IMG/VR virus record: IMGVR_UViG_3300042516_001195
Span: 1-46,225 of that record
DNA length: 46,225 nucleotides
Reading direction: 5' to 3' (one strand)
Source of the DNA: a virus
Shown: one piece after another, positions 17,373 to 26,276 of the stretch
Layout of the letters: each line of letters opens with the position of its first letter
Numbering within the stretch: position 1 is the first letter of the stretch
Notes under the pieces: model-generated
Told to the model about the DNA's origin: nothing
Seen by the model: only the letters and a program-made list of their open reading frames with translations
Database searches by the model: none
Translations under genes and position numbers: made by a program

Positions 17373-18027
17373 TTTCTACATCCCTACACGCTATTGTGTG
17401 TTCATGCTTGAATTCAAACGAACCAATGTGGTGAACCTCTTTTGAGAGATCTTGGTCAATATATGTTTTTGTGCCGTTTTCAGCGGCTCTGCGACAAAAC
17501 CAAACATCTTCACCCATGTAGTCTTGTGCGTTTGGAACCCAAGGGATAGCAAACCAAGGATATTCCATTGTCTTGTAGACCTCGGCTTTGACAAGCATTA
17601 CGCCCATGCCGCAGTAATCTACATCAACCAATCCGGTTGAATGGTCCTCAGTATATACCCTCTGAATTGTTTTGGCATCCTCATCCTTACCATTTTTGCG
17701 GACAGCAATAGGTTCGGTGGGAAATCTACGCTTGGCATAGTTGGCGCAAACAATCCCGATATCGTGCTTCAGTAGACGAATGATGGTGTCCTTGGGAAAC
17801 CGCATATCACTGTCAAGCCACATCGTATGAGTACAACCAGCTTCAATGGCTGATTTAGCCAAATCCTGACGCTGTGCTGACAACAAAGTGCCAGAACTTG
17901 TGTACAAAACTACCTTGTGGTGGGATGAACCCACCGTAAATCCAACTAAACGTGCCAGATCGTAGGCAAATCCAGCGTTAACAAAGTCCCGTGTTGGGAT
18001 CAAAACCCCAATGGTCTTACTGTCCAT
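17362..18027 (-). CDS. Family-2-like glycosyltransferase in the head operon (221 aa)
   Basis: Begins MDSKTIGVLIPTRDFV, a Rossmann-like GT-A start. Residues 69-76 read MWLDSDMR, giving the DxD metal/nucleotide-sugar motif at 72-74. Later CGMGVMLVKAEVY, MGEDVWFCRRA (acceptor-side acid) and HHIGSFEF complete a GT-A fold. The expected reaction is sugar transfer from an activated nucleotide sugar. Substrate and target are unknown; its place between a head protein and the adaptor suggests modification of virion or host surface. Both ends overlap neighbouring genes, so it is integral to the late operon. Confidence 0.7.
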   Translation of the reverse strand: MDSKTIGVLIPTRDFVNAGFAYDLARLVGFTVGSSHHKVVLYTSSGTLLSAQRQDLAKSAIEAGCTHTMWLDSDMRFPKDTIIRLLKHDIGIVCANYAKRRFPTEPIAVRKNGKDEDAKTIQRVYTEDHSTGLVDVDYCGMGVMLVKAEVYKTMEYPWFAIPWVPNAQDYMGEDVWFCRRAAENGTKTYIDQDLSKEVHHIGSFEFKHEHTIACRDVENGT

Positions 18028-18341
18028 TAAACTTCTCCAGGTCGTGTGCGAAATGCTCGGTTGTCAGGGTCGTTGAGCCAACGCTTCATATAAGCTTGGT
18101 CATCAAGTTTTCCTTCAGCTTTCATTTTATAAAAGAGTGCCATAGGAATCGATGCAACATGGTGCATATCGCCTTTCCAGTTGGCTCTTTCATCAAATTG
18201 ATTGAATTTCTGTTGGTTGTCAGCAACAACTCCAGACAAATCCATGATGGTTTCGATCACTGCCTCATCCGTAGCATCATCGTAATGCCACATTTTTTTT
18301 GTTCCCGTGATGGGATCAAAGTCAAAAAGTTTAGATGTCAT
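18027..18341 (-). CDS. Conserved small head-region protein (104 aa)
   Basis: Starts MTSKLFDFDPITGTKKMWHYD; ends RWLNDPDNRAFRTRPGEV. The pattern L-DPITG..K.WHYD...FDERA.WKGDMH.VASIP followed by WLNDP-NR-FRTRPG is a set I know from proteins just downstream of the capsid gene in many phages. Probably a minor head protein of unknown action. It is separated from the capsid gene by a strong terminator and overlaps the glycosyltransferase start (TAATG). Confidence 0.6.
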   Translation of the reverse strand: MTSKLFDFDPITGTKKMWHYDDATDEAVIETIMDLSGVVADNQQKFNQFDERANWKGDMHHVASIPMALFYKMKAEGKLDDQAYMKRWLNDPDNRAFRTRPGEV

Positions 18342-18355
18342 AGTCGTAAGAGGAT

Positions 18356-18386
18356 AAAAAAAGGGTGGGTAATTAGCCCACCCTTT
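18356..18386 (-). terminator. Rho-independent terminator after the major capsid gene
   Basis: Read on the minus strand: GGGTGGG, a seven-base loop, CCCACCC, then a run of seven T. It begins a few bases after the capsid stop codon at 18391. Because late genes continue downstream, it probably reduces rather than ends transcription, so capsid protein is made in excess over connector and tail proteins. Confidence 0.85.
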
Positions 18387-18390
18387 TTGA

Positions 18391-19371
18391 TTAAGCCTGA
18401 ATCGTGCTATTCAGGTCGTAAACAGCGCCGTGGGCTTTCTCGTTCTTCACCTTCAAGCCCCACTCGACCAACAGCATACGCTTCTCAGCGTCACCTGTTT
18501 TGGCGAGTTCGACTGTCTGGAAAGGACGCAGGAAAGCAACGCTTGCGTATTCTGGATCAACCACGAACACATCACGTTCACGCTGGAAGCGGTTAGCAAC
18601 AATGCTGACGTTACCAAAGTCGGAAACGTAAATATCGGCTGCACCGATGATGGTCGATGGCTTAGGACCAGTGACGTTGAAGCGCTGACCAGCGATGCCA
18701 GCCATCTTAGACAGGTTCTGCTTGTTGACAGGACCAGCCATCACGATGGAAGGAGAACCGCCTTGTGTCCAGACTTTCTGGATAACGTCCTTCAGCAACA
18801 CTTCGCTGAACGAACGCAAGTCGCCAGCAGTGGCATCTGTACGGTCATCAGTAGGAATGGTTGTGTAAGAAGGATCGCCACCGCTTGCACCTTCGTTGGT
18901 GTTGGTCTTCAAGAAGGCCAACAGAGCGCCAGTTGTACGGGCAGCAGAAGTGGAGCCAGCAGCAGCGGCTTGGTTGGCCAACATTGTGGCTTCCATGTCG
19001 CGCTTGATCTCAGCAGACTTCTTAGCCATTTGATAGCTCAGTTCGCTACGGCGACCTGCTTTGTCAACAGCTTCCAAAGTACCAGCAATGATCACATCCT
19101 TACGGCTGATCTGGGTGTAGTTACCCAAACGAACTGTAGGAACTGCGGCTGTGAACGAGGTAACGTCATCACCTTCGATCTGGGCGTTAGTAGTAACGGC
19201 AGATGCAAGGTCGTCTGTTTGCCACTCAAAGAAAGTATTGGACACGTTCTCACGGCCAATGTTGCTCATGAATGGGGTCTCTTCTGGCGAGATCTGATAG
19301 ATCACGTTGGAGAGGTCTTCCCGAATGCCTTTAGCGTCATATCGGGTATAGGTGTTGGTAATTGCTGCCAT
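18391..19371 (-). CDS. Major capsid protein (326 aa)
   Basis: Starts MAAITNTYTRYDAKGIREDL, with ISPEETPFMSNIGR at 27-40, then FEWQTDDLASA, RLGNYTQISRKDVIIAGT, GPVNKQNLSKMAG and ADIYVSDFGNVSIVANR. These are the motifs of the DUF5309 / SU10-type HK97-fold major head proteins, and length fits. GAGGA lies upstream of the ATG. It follows the scaffold gene, as expected, and is followed by a strong terminator. Confidence 0.9.
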   Translation of the reverse strand: MAAITNTYTRYDAKGIREDLSNVIYQISPEETPFMSNIGRENVSNTFFEWQTDDLASAVTTNAQIEGDDVTSFTAAVPTVRLGNYTQISRKDVIIAGTLEAVDKAGRRSELSYQMAKKSAEIKRDMEATMLANQAAAAGSTSAARTTGALLAFLKTNTNEGASGGDPSYTTIPTDDRTDATAGDLRSFSEVLLKDVIQKVWTQGGSPSIVMAGPVNKQNLSKMAGIAGQRFNVTGPKPSTIIGAADIYVSDFGNVSIVANRFQRERDVFVVDPEYASVAFLRPFQTVELAKTGDAEKRMLLVEWGLKVKNEKAHGAVYDLNSTIQA

Positions 19372-19380
19372 GATAAATCC

Positions 19381-20367
19381 TCAGATAAACTTTTCAAAAA
19401 GGGATGCGGCATCTCTGACGCTTCCGGTCTGTGCAAGACGTTTTTTTGCGTTGTTAATATCACCAGACTTGGAACTCACGCTACCCACCGAACCTGGAGT
19501 TGCCATACGTGGTGCTTTTTTAATCTTCGCTTGGAGTTCTGGACGTTTACTCATCATCTGGTCAAACTTCCACGCCTTATGGAGTGCAAGCAATGCCCGT
19601 GAATCAGTAATGCCGTTCAGTTCCTGCTCGGAAAAGCCCATGCTCTGACCGTATTCCATCAAAGCTTTACCTTCTGCTTTGGCCTTCTCTGGAGAACTCC
19701 ACTCTGGAATTTTCTCTTTCAAAGCAACAACTTCTTGTGCCAAAACAGATTGGATCTGCTTCTGTTGTTCAGCTTGTTGCAATTGCTGTAACCGCATCTG
19801 CTCTGCTTGAATCGCATACTTCTGTTGATTACGCCGCTGATGTGATGTCCATTGACGGGCATATTCAGTCGGGTCTTCAACTTCTAAACGATTCCAATCA
19901 GGCTCTGGTGGCTCAAACTCCTGCAATTTCTGCTGTAATTGCCCCAATATCTGAGCGTATTGTTCACGCTCTCCACGTACTTGCTGAAACTCAGACTCCA
20001 CAAATTTGCGCTCTTCTGCCAGTTTCTGCGTTTTCCGTGTGTAGTCAGCTTCACGTTGATAGCCTCGGATCAACTCTTCCTTCGGGACTTCGATTTCTTT
20101 GCCATCAACTTTGACGACAAATTTCTCTTCCTTCTGGGGTTGCTCTTCAGCCTCTTCGTCTTCGCCTTCTACTTCCTCCGAGGGTTCTTCTGTTTCATCT
20201 TGCGGCTCCGCAGATTCCACCTCTTCAGACTCAGGTTCGGATTGCTCCTCCTCTGGTTGCACCTCTGCACCAGTGTCAACACCCTCTTGAGTGTCTAGCA
20301 TGGATGCAAAGCTCTGTGCTGCTTGGTTTACTGTAATCGAACCGACTGCTTGTGCGTTATCGGACAT
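19381..20367 (-). CDS. Capsid scaffold protein (328 aa)
   Basis: Residues about 30-85 are extremely acidic (PEEEQSEPESEEVESAEP). VVKVDGKEIEVPKEELIRGY is a motif common in scaffold-like proteins beside SU10-type capsids. The centre is Gln-rich coiled coil (residues ~110-230) and the C-terminal 60 residues are basic, as in scaffolds that bind the coat. It lies directly upstream of the capsid gene. Role: guiding procapsid assembly. No protease was seen nearby. Confidence 0.75.
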   Translation of the reverse strand: MSDNAQAVGSITVNQAAQSFASMLDTQEGVDTGAEVQPEEEQSEPESEEVESAEPQDETEEPSEEVEGEDEEAEEQPQKEEKFVVKVDGKEIEVPKEELIRGYQREADYTRKTQKLAEERKFVESEFQQVRGEREQYAQILGQLQQKLQEFEPPEPDWNRLEVEDPTEYARQWTSHQRRNQQKYAIQAEQMRLQQLQQAEQQKQIQSVLAQEVVALKEKIPEWSSPEKAKAEGKALMEYGQSMGFSEQELNGITDSRALLALHKAWKFDQMMSKRPELQAKIKKAPRMATPGSVGSVSSKSGDINNAKKRLAQTGSVRDAASLFEKFI

Positions 20368-20376
20368 ATTTACCTC

Positions 20377-20661
20377 TTAAATGATTTCTGGATTTTTACG
20401 GGGACGACCACGAGTTCTAGCTAAAGCAACTTCTGCCATCTTTCCGGTATCCATAACAGAACGCAGCTTAGATCGCAGAATATCTACCGTGGTCAAAAGC
20501 AAATAAGCTTGCTCTCTAATCGGACCCTCCATTAACTTGGAGGCCCGAATCTCACGGTAACAATCATCCTCAATCTTCTTTAGCATTTCTACCAGAAGTT
20601 CGTCCTCTAGTAGAAGTTTTGCTCTGTCACCTCTTGCGAGGTTAATTTCTAAATCATCCAT
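20377..20661 (-). CDS. Conserved small head-operon protein with basic tail (94 aa)
   Basis: Mostly helical (LEDELLVEMLKKIEDDCYRE); the C-terminus TRGRPRKNP is AT-hook-like and could touch DNA. It lies one base downstream of the portal gene's end and upstream of the scaffold. Function not known. Confidence 0.6.
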   Translation of the reverse strand: MDDLEINLARGDRAKLLLEDELLVEMLKKIEDDCYREIRASKLMEGPIREQAYLLLTTVDILRSKLRSVMDTGKMAEVALARTRGRPRKNPEII

Positions 20662-20662
20662 G

Positions 20663-22807
20663 TCACATCATAGGTTGGGGCTGTTGAGGCACTTGACTCA
20701 TTGCAGCTTGTTGACGGATTAACTCTCGGTCTTTATTCATCGCAGCATTTATTTCTGCACTTTGAATTTGTACACCGTATTTCAATTCTAGCTCATATCT
20801 ACGCAAGATACCATCTTGTTCAATACGATCACGTTCCCGGTCATCAGCCAGTAATGCTTTTTCACGGTCCAATTGCAATTCAGCAGCTTTCTTTTCAATA
20901 TCAGCCTGAATAGATTGAGCCTGAACCTGCGCCAGCATTTCTTCTGGAGTGGGTTTAGGTGGTGGTGGCTCTGGCAATTGGAAATCAGCAGGTAACTGGT
21001 TAAAGTAATTCTGCGAATCCTTAATGCCAGCCAACTGAAGCATCTTGTTCAATGTGTTGGTGTACTGTTGTATAGAAACAACAGGATTATTTGGCCCGGT
21101 TTCTTTAATCAACATTTCCTGACGCATTGCCACTTGATTCAGAATATTGATGCGGTCTTCAATTGTTCCGTCACCAACACCAACATTCACGATGACATCC
21201 ATATTGGAATCCCATGAACGGGGGTCGATTGGCACAAATGTATTTCGCAGACGAATCATTCGGGCACGGTCTTGGTTTTCCACAACCAACTTGAGGATGC
21301 CTGTAAACAGCTTACGCAAGCCAGTTTCAGCAAAGATACGGGCAATCATTTCAATGTGCTGGTGAGCAGCATTGACAGTGGCAGACACAGCAGCCTTGGT
21401 AGTGCTTTGCAGTGCATCAGCATCTAAGCCAGCAGCGGCCTTGGAAATGCCTGTACGGGTCTGCTTGATGTCGTCCAAGTAGTCCAGCATGGGGAATGCT
21501 GCTTGACCAACAAAAGGAGTTGTAAAAGGCTGGACCATTCCTGGCGCTCTCATGCGGATAACAGCACCAACTTCAGTGTTCAACACATCTTCCATGTTGG
21601 CCTGACCCTCGACAATTGCTGTACGGGGGTGAATGGATTGGGCCAAGGAATCCAAAATGCCACGTTGGACATTGGATTTGATGCGCTGAATGTCCATGAC
21701 CACATCAGCAGGACACATACCAAAGAAGGTGTGTGGCTCTGGATCTGGGCAGAAGTCAGCAAACTGTCGCTCAGAAACAATCTCGTTACGGATTACCTTG
21801 TTGCTTGTACCGATAGTGCAGATACGGCGCATCTCCGCAATGCCATCACCATCAAAGTCCACCTTGAGGTAGCCCTCAATGTACAGAACACTCTTGCTGG
21901 ATGGGTCACCGTTATTAGAGGTGCTAAGAACAGCAAAAGGGTTACGAGCTTGATACTCTTGGTTGTTGTCAAAGTCGTTGCCGTTGCCTGATGCTTCGAC
22001 CATTTCGTCATAGTCATAACCCATAGCAACCAAGTCGCTGACGGTCTTCATTGTGCGGTGACCAACAAATGTAGCCTCATCAATGGACTTAGCACGGCGA
22101 TCAATCAAGAACTCTTCTGGTGGCAATGCCTCAATCCTGACTTTGCCTGTTTTGATGCGGCGTTTAATCTCAACGTCATACATCATTGGAGGAGGGGTCA
22201 TGATGGCCTGAGCCTGATTCATTGGCTCCATTCCAGGCACTGGATACTCACGGACAGCAGAGATCTCAACGTCTGGATTCTCAATCAGCATCATCATGCT
22301 TTGCTCGTCAAGCATGGAGAAAGACTCAGCACTGACCTCAACTGACTCATCCCACCAGTACTTCACGATGCCGCACTTACGCACCAACGCATCTTTGAAA
22401 GCAGAGTGCAGGATCTTAAATCCGGGGTTGTCACGCTTAAAGATGAAGTCAACGTAGTCAGTGGCTTGTTCAGCATTCTGGATGTCTTCTGCCCCTTGAG
22501 GCATAAACTCAACCACACGCTCTGGGCCAAAGAAAATACGCATCAAGCTTGGCAGGATCCCTTGTACGGTATCTCGCACATCCATCGATACGACTTGTGA
22601 GCGACCATCTTCCTCATCGCCAAATGGTGCGCCATAGTAATAACCAGTAGCCAAGGCACGATTACCGCCAATGTCGTCATCAATAAACGAGATGGCATCG
22701 TAAATCTCAGCAGAAATAACTCCTTGAAGTTCTTCCTCTGACATTACCTCATCGCCCTCCATTTGGCCTTGCAGGGTTTCTGCCATCAACATTGGGTTCT
22801 CGTTCAT
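20663..22807 (-). CDS. Portal protein, P22-like (phage A, 714 aa)
   Basis: Contains VSMDVRDTVQGILPSLMRIFFG near residue 80, a hallmark of P22-like portals (clip/stem entry), and EALPPEEFLIDRRAKSI, FVGHRT, IEGYLKVDFDGDG, FGMCPADVVMDIQRIK, RTAIVEGQAN and SKAAAGLDADALQSTT. The C-terminal 130 residues are a charged helical barrel rich in Gln. Length fits the family. It forms the dodecameric DNA gate and docking site for terminase and adaptor. It differs clearly from the second portal at 43184-45184. Confidence 0.9.
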   Translation of the reverse strand: MNENPMLMAETLQGQMEGDEVMSEEELQGVISAEIYDAISFIDDDIGGNRALATGYYYGAPFGDEEDGRSQVVSMDVRDTVQGILPSLMRIFFGPERVVEFMPQGAEDIQNAEQATDYVDFIFKRDNPGFKILHSAFKDALVRKCGIVKYWWDESVEVSAESFSMLDEQSMMMLIENPDVEISAVREYPVPGMEPMNQAQAIMTPPPMMYDVEIKRRIKTGKVRIEALPPEEFLIDRRAKSIDEATFVGHRTMKTVSDLVAMGYDYDEMVEASGNGNDFDNNQEYQARNPFAVLSTSNNGDPSSKSVLYIEGYLKVDFDGDGIAEMRRICTIGTSNKVIRNEIVSERQFADFCPDPEPHTFFGMCPADVVMDIQRIKSNVQRGILDSLAQSIHPRTAIVEGQANMEDVLNTEVGAVIRMRAPGMVQPFTTPFVGQAAFPMLDYLDDIKQTRTGISKAAAGLDADALQSTTKAAVSATVNAAHQHIEMIARIFAETGLRKLFTGILKLVVENQDRARMIRLRNTFVPIDPRSWDSNMDVIVNVGVGDGTIEDRINILNQVAMRQEMLIKETGPNNPVVSIQQYTNTLNKMLQLAGIKDSQNYFNQLPADFQLPEPPPPKPTPEEMLAQVQAQSIQADIEKKAAELQLDREKALLADDRERDRIEQDGILRRYELELKYGVQIQSAEINAAMNKDRELIRQQAAMSQVPQQPQPMM

Positions 22808-22816
22808 ATCAATTCC

Positions 22817-23203
22817 TTAGCGTGAACCAAAAAATGGCAGTAAGCCAGATTGGGTGTTTTGCAGCAAAGATGGAATACCTCCAACGGTATTGTTTGCCAT
22901 GTTTGCGTATGGGTTCATGTTGCCCATAGCGGGGATAGTGACCCTGTTCTGTGGATCTTTGTCAGACTGAATGCTGTATTCAAAAGCAGAACGGGCCATA
23001 TCGCCACCAGTAGCACCGGGGGCTGTAACTTGGTTGTACAAGTTCATAGCTGGTTGGATTTGTTGACCAATAGATTGGGTGGCAATATCACCTACTGCTT
23101 GCGGAATTGAACTTGCCGCTGCTTCAGTTGCCGCAGTTCCCATTGCATCAGTAGCAACTTGTGGAACCATTGACTTTAAAAACTCCATAATGATTGGCAT
23201 CAT
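22817..23203 (-). CDS. Hypothetical head-operon protein (128 aa)
   Basis: Begins MMPIIMEFLKSMVPQVATDA; Ala/Gln/Asn-rich with little charge, ending in SLLQNTQSGLLPFFGSR. No signal peptide cut site or membrane helix is convincing. Its start overlaps the stop of the 146-aa gene (ATGA). Lies just upstream of the portal gene; no family recognised. Confidence 0.55.
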   Translation of the reverse strand: MMPIIMEFLKSMVPQVATDAMGTAATEAAASSIPQAVGDIATQSIGQQIQPAMNLYNQVTAPGATGGDMARSAFEYSIQSDKDPQNRVTIPAMGNMNPYANMANNTVGGIPSLLQNTQSGLLPFFGSR

Positions 23204-23640
23204 GATTCATCATCCTCTGTGTCGTATTCGGTTTTAGCCATCATCAGCATATTCTGCTGACCCTTGGTCATCTTTTGGGTAATGGGTCCACCAGTAAGCC
23301 ATGCCGAGCAAGTACGGTCACCAGCACACTTAAAGTCAAACAACTCGCAGTAACCCAGATCTGCGGCTTCTTGTACGTCAGTGGCGTACCCATCTTCTTC
23401 TTGATCAATTCCCTTAACAATGCAATCCAGCATTTCAGGAGTTTGAATAAATGCAGCACAGTTACCGCAGCGCATTTCCTGAACGTCATCAATGGATACT
23501 TTCCAAATGTCGGCTAGGTTCTGCCAGTATTCTTCGTTTTCTTCTTCTGGATTGGCAGGGCCATAGTCAACATTCTTAATAGCCCAATTCCTGTTTTTCA
23601 GGTTGGCTTTGATGTCGTATGTCGCAATGGGGCATTTCAT
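23200..23640 (-). CDS. Cysteine-rich conserved phage protein (146 aa)
   Basis: Starts MKCPIATYDIKANLKNRNWA. Six or more cysteines are in metal-site-like spacing: CGNCAAF near residue 80, then YCELFDFKCAGDRTCSAWLTGGP. A metal or iron-sulphur site is plausible but not proven. I have seen related sequences beside portal genes in aquatic phages, without an established function. The acidic tail ends TEDDES. Confidence 0.6.
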   Translation of the reverse strand: MKCPIATYDIKANLKNRNWAIKNVDYGPANPEEENEEYWQNLADIWKVSIDDVQEMRCGNCAAFIQTPEMLDCIVKGIDQEEDGYATDVQEAADLGYCELFDFKCAGDRTCSAWLTGGPITQKMTKGQQNMLMMAKTEYDTEDDES

Positions 23641-23643
23641 GAT

Positions 23644-23895
23644 TTACCACTTTACTTTGTTTGCCCAGAAAGCTGCACTCATCTTTCCTTTGGCAATATT
23701 CTCTGCGTGTCGTGCTTTGAAGGCTTCGTTTCTCTTGGAGCCATCAGGACTACCAGAAACACCTTGTTGTCCAAAGCGGATCAACTTCACTTGGTCACCA
23801 GACTTTGCCAGTACTGCGTGACTTTTCTTGGGGTGGCCTGGAGTCTTCTTTGGTTTGTTATAACCAGAAAACTCTTCAGACCCACGCTTGATCAT
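23644..23895 (-). CDS. Conserved small basic phage protein (83 aa)
   Basis: Basic protein with VKLIRFGQQGVSGSPDG and FKARHAENIAKGKMSAAFWANKVKW, a very conserved end seen in many phages near the terminase. ATGA overlap with the 48-aa gene. Function not established; the basic character suggests nucleic-acid contact. Confidence 0.65.
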   Translation of the reverse strand: MIKRGSEEFSGYNKPKKTPGHPKKSHAVLAKSGDQVKLIRFGQQGVSGSPDGSKRNEAFKARHAENIAKGKMSAAFWANKVKW

Positions 23896-24038
23896 TTCTT
23901 TTTAGCAGTCTTGGCTGCTTGTTTAAAGTCCTTGGCGGTAGGAGCGCCTTTGCTCCCAACAGGACGCATCTTTTCCTTGGAACCAGCTTTAATGCGTTCT
24001 TGCTTCGCATTAATATTGGCATAAAGGCCTTGTTTCAT
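23892..24038 (-). CDS. 48-aa basic protein
   Basis: MKQGLYANINAKQERIKAGS and a Lys-rich end (KQAAKTAKKK). It contains MRPVGSKGAPTAKDFKQA, a pattern seen in short phage proteins beside the terminase. Start and stop both overlap neighbours (ATGA on each side), supporting coupled translation. Function unknown. Confidence 0.6.
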   Translation of the reverse strand: MKQGLYANINAKQERIKAGSKEKMRPVGSKGAPTAKDFKQAAKTAKKK

Positions 24039-24217
24039 TTCTTGCTCCGGTTGGTAGCGGTACGTTGACCACGCATAGGCATCTTGGCTTCGGACATCGC
24101 AATCGCAACGGCCTGATCCCTAGACTTGACCTTTTGACCAGAAGAAGACTTGAGCTTCTTGTCTTTGAATTCACCCATTACTTTGCCAATTTTCTCGGCG
24201 GCTTTGTCCATCTTCAT
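24035..24217 (-). CDS. DUF6496-like small protein (60 aa)
   Basis: Start MKMDKAAEKIG at 24217 with GGAGA seven bases upstream; longer in-frame starts would run into the terminator. The core VMGEFKDKKLKSSSGQKVKSRDQAVAIAMSEA is the typical DUF6496-type motif (broken here by one or two residues). It is the first gene after the terminase terminator and so begins the portal-capsid operon. Function unknown. Confidence 0.65.
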   Translation of the reverse strand: MKMDKAAEKIGKVMGEFKDKKLKSSSGQKVKSRDQAVAIAMSEAKMPMRGQRTATNRSKK

Positions 24218-24257
24218 AAGAAGTCTCCAAAAAGGTACGGGAATATTACCATACGGC

Positions 24258-24285
24258 AAAAAAAGAGCCACGTATTAGGTGGCTC
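24258..24285 (-). terminator. Rho-independent terminator after the terminase operon
   Basis: On the minus strand: GAGCCAC, a seven-base loop, GTGGCTC, then seven T. It starts 17 bases after the large terminase stop. It separates the terminase operon from the portal-capsid operon, which must have its own promoter or rely on readthrough; no convincing sigma-70 promoter is visible in the 40 bases left. Confidence 0.85.
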
Positions 24286-24302
24286 AAGTTCTTTGCAAGG
24301 AG

Positions 24303-25697
24303 TTAAACTAAACCACGAATCAGCCTTTTTATCGGCTTACCCCATGAACTGCTCTTTCCCCAAGAAATGGTGGCAGCATCTGAGGCAAATGTCAACACAA
24401 ACGCATCAGCCATGTCAGGAGATTTCAGTCCCCTGCGTCTAATATCGTCCTTTGACTCAATTTTTATCTTGCCATTAGAGGTAAATGTGTACCGGACTGT
24501 AGCCAATTCGGCAATCAAATCCTCGTTATTGGGTATCTTGCAGTCCCGTTTCTCCAGCCAAGCCTTAGCTTTGTGCCACAACTCAGCCCTGAGATTAAGA
24601 TAAGTACCACCCATAGCCGGACTTTCAGACACGTTGATCCCACGGGCAGGAAGGTTCAACTCCCTTAACCGATCCACCACACCAGCCCCCAGACCGATAC
24701 TGTCAACCAGGATCTCGGTAGGACGGTTCTTATGGTCACAAGCTTCGTACTGAGCCACCACAGCACCCGTCAATTGCATCAGGTCCAAGTTCCTCCACCT
24801 CTCAAGAGTATGCACCACGTTAGATTGACGCTTACACAAAACTGACGAGTCGGAACCAAACCGCGCAACGTCCAGCCCCCAAACGATGGGAGCATCCTCG
24901 TAGGCACGGGTATCTCTATGTTTGGCAGTATCTAGTAGCTCCATAGGGATGATGGTGTCGTCATCACTTCTAGGAAACTCTCCAAGAACACGGATACGGA
25001 AGGCGTTACTCTCCTCTCCGTACCTGGACTTCATGTCATTGACGTACTCATCACTGACCCGTTTGGAGTCAACGCAGGACACCCGCTTAGTCCACCACTC
25101 GTCTTTTAGTCGGTTGTGTGTGTCAAAAAAGAACCCGGAAGACCGGACAGGGTTACCCAAAAGGATGGTCAAAGCATTGTGACCAGACATAGAACCAGCA
25201 GCGGCCTCAAACACCGCTTCAGGCACACCAGAAGCCTCATCAGCCACCAGCATAACGTTATCCGAGTGAACCCCTTGCAAAGCTTCAGGTTGTTCTGCTC
25301 TACTCGTTCTAGCAGAGATAAACGCTTCAGTAGAACTGGCCTTCAGTTCAATACGTTCCTGTTTGACATCAAGAAGATCTTGGATAGGTTGGGGTAGTTC
25401 CTTAACCCATCTCTTGAGTTCGGCAAACAAAGCATCATAGAGTTGGGCAGAAGTGGGAGCAGTAACCACCACCTTTACCGGATACCTTGTCAACAAGAAC
25501 CAAAGCATAGCCCAAGAAGCGGTTGTACTCTTACCAACCCCGTGGCCGGAACGGATGGAGATTTTCCTCTCTCCTGTCGCCACAGCATTCAGAAAGTCCT
25601 GTTGCCATTCATCAGGCTCTACTCCTAGAACCTCTTTTACAAACTTAACAGGGTCGTTTCTGTAAAGCTTAATAAACTCAATAAACGGGTTATTCAT
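24303..25697 (-). CDS. Terminase large subunit, phage A (464 aa)
   Basis: ATP-driven packaging motor and headful or site-specific nuclease. Walker A is GHGVGKST (51-58), Walker B VMLVADE (148-154). Then LLGNPVRSSG (coupling motif) and FRIRVLGEFP at the linker. The nuclease RNase H fold has GLDVARFGSD (Asp276), EILVDSIGLGAG, and SPDMADAFVLTF for the last acidic residues. Full length. It overlaps the small subunit by eight bases and precedes a terminator. It differs clearly from the partial terminase at 45663-46225. Confidence 0.95.
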   Translation of the reverse strand: MNNPFIEFIKLYRNDPVKFVKEVLGVEPDEWQQDFLNAVATGERKISIRSGHGVGKSTTASWAMLWFLLTRYPVKVVVTAPTSAQLYDALFAELKRWVKELPQPIQDLLDVKQERIELKASSTEAFISARTSRAEQPEALQGVHSDNVMLVADEASGVPEAVFEAAAGSMSGHNALTILLGNPVRSSGFFFDTHNRLKDEWWTKRVSCVDSKRVSDEYVNDMKSRYGEESNAFRIRVLGEFPRSDDDTIIPMELLDTAKHRDTRAYEDAPIVWGLDVARFGSDSSVLCKRQSNVVHTLERWRNLDLMQLTGAVVAQYEACDHKNRPTEILVDSIGLGAGVVDRLRELNLPARGINVSESPAMGGTYLNLRAELWHKAKAWLEKRDCKIPNNEDLIAELATVRYTFTSNGKIKIESKDDIRRRGLKSPDMADAFVLTFASDAATISWGKSSSWGKPIKRLIRGLV

Positions 25698-26133
25698 TGT
25701 TTTCCAATGTAACGACTTCTGCCTTTAAATGCTTCAAAGCTTGAAGATGTAAATCACCCATATTGATATTCACCTGCGTCTTAGACGTATCCCCATATCC
25801 CTCCGGGTCCAGCTTACCAGCCAACCACTTCCTTGTATCCACCTGAAGTCTCGCCTTATTCACCCCAGAGTTACTGCTCTCATCCACTTGGTCAGCAATC
25901 TCCAAAGCCTCCTCAGCTAACTTCTCAGCCTTCAACTTCCTCGCATTGATAACCGCAGTCCTTCTCTCTTCCGTATGGTTTATCCAAAAAGAAAGCATTG
26001 GCCTAGAACACTCAATGAACTCAGCCAACCTGCCTATCGTCATCCCCTGCGCTATATGAGCAGTAACAAACTCTATCCCCCCCATCTCCTCTATCTTCTT
26101 CTCCAGCGCCCTTCTCATAGGATATCCAGCCAT
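25690..26133 (-). CDS. Terminase small subunit (147 aa)
   Basis: An N-terminal helix-turn-helix (GMTIGRLAEFIECSRPMLSFWI, residues ~30-51) and a long charged helix (RKLKAEKLAEEALEIADQVD). It then carries RLQVDTRKWLAGKLDPEGYGD, the signature of phage small terminases/Terminase_5-like proteins. AAGGAG stands before the ATG. It recognises phage DNA and hands it to the large subunit. The control region with GGGTAAACCC sites lies just upstream. Confidence 0.85.
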   Translation of the reverse strand: MAGYPMRRALEKKIEEMGGIEFVTAHIAQGMTIGRLAEFIECSRPMLSFWINHTEERRTAVINARKLKAEKLAEEALEIADQVDESSNSGVNKARLQVDTRKWLAGKLDPEGYGDTSKTQVNINMGDLHLQALKHLKAEVVTLENNE

Positions 26134-26276
26134 ATCTTCTCCTTGATTTAGTGTCTACAAATTCTAATCCTAATTTGAAACAAAATTTTTTTTGGAAAGG
26201 CTTGTCTGTTTGTCGATGTGTGTTCGATGTCTGTTTGTCTACTGCCACAGACCGCACCCCTCTTTCCATCAAGGGG

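Noticed and set aside
17991-18596. 201-aa plus-strand frame across the capsid terminator
   Set aside because: It crosses a perfect terminator and antisense to three well-supported genes; no sensible product.
18430-19602. 390-aa open frame on the plus strand opposite capsid and scaffold
   Set aside because: No ribosome site, no recognisable sequence, and the minus-strand capsid frame has strong family motifs; this is a composition shadow.
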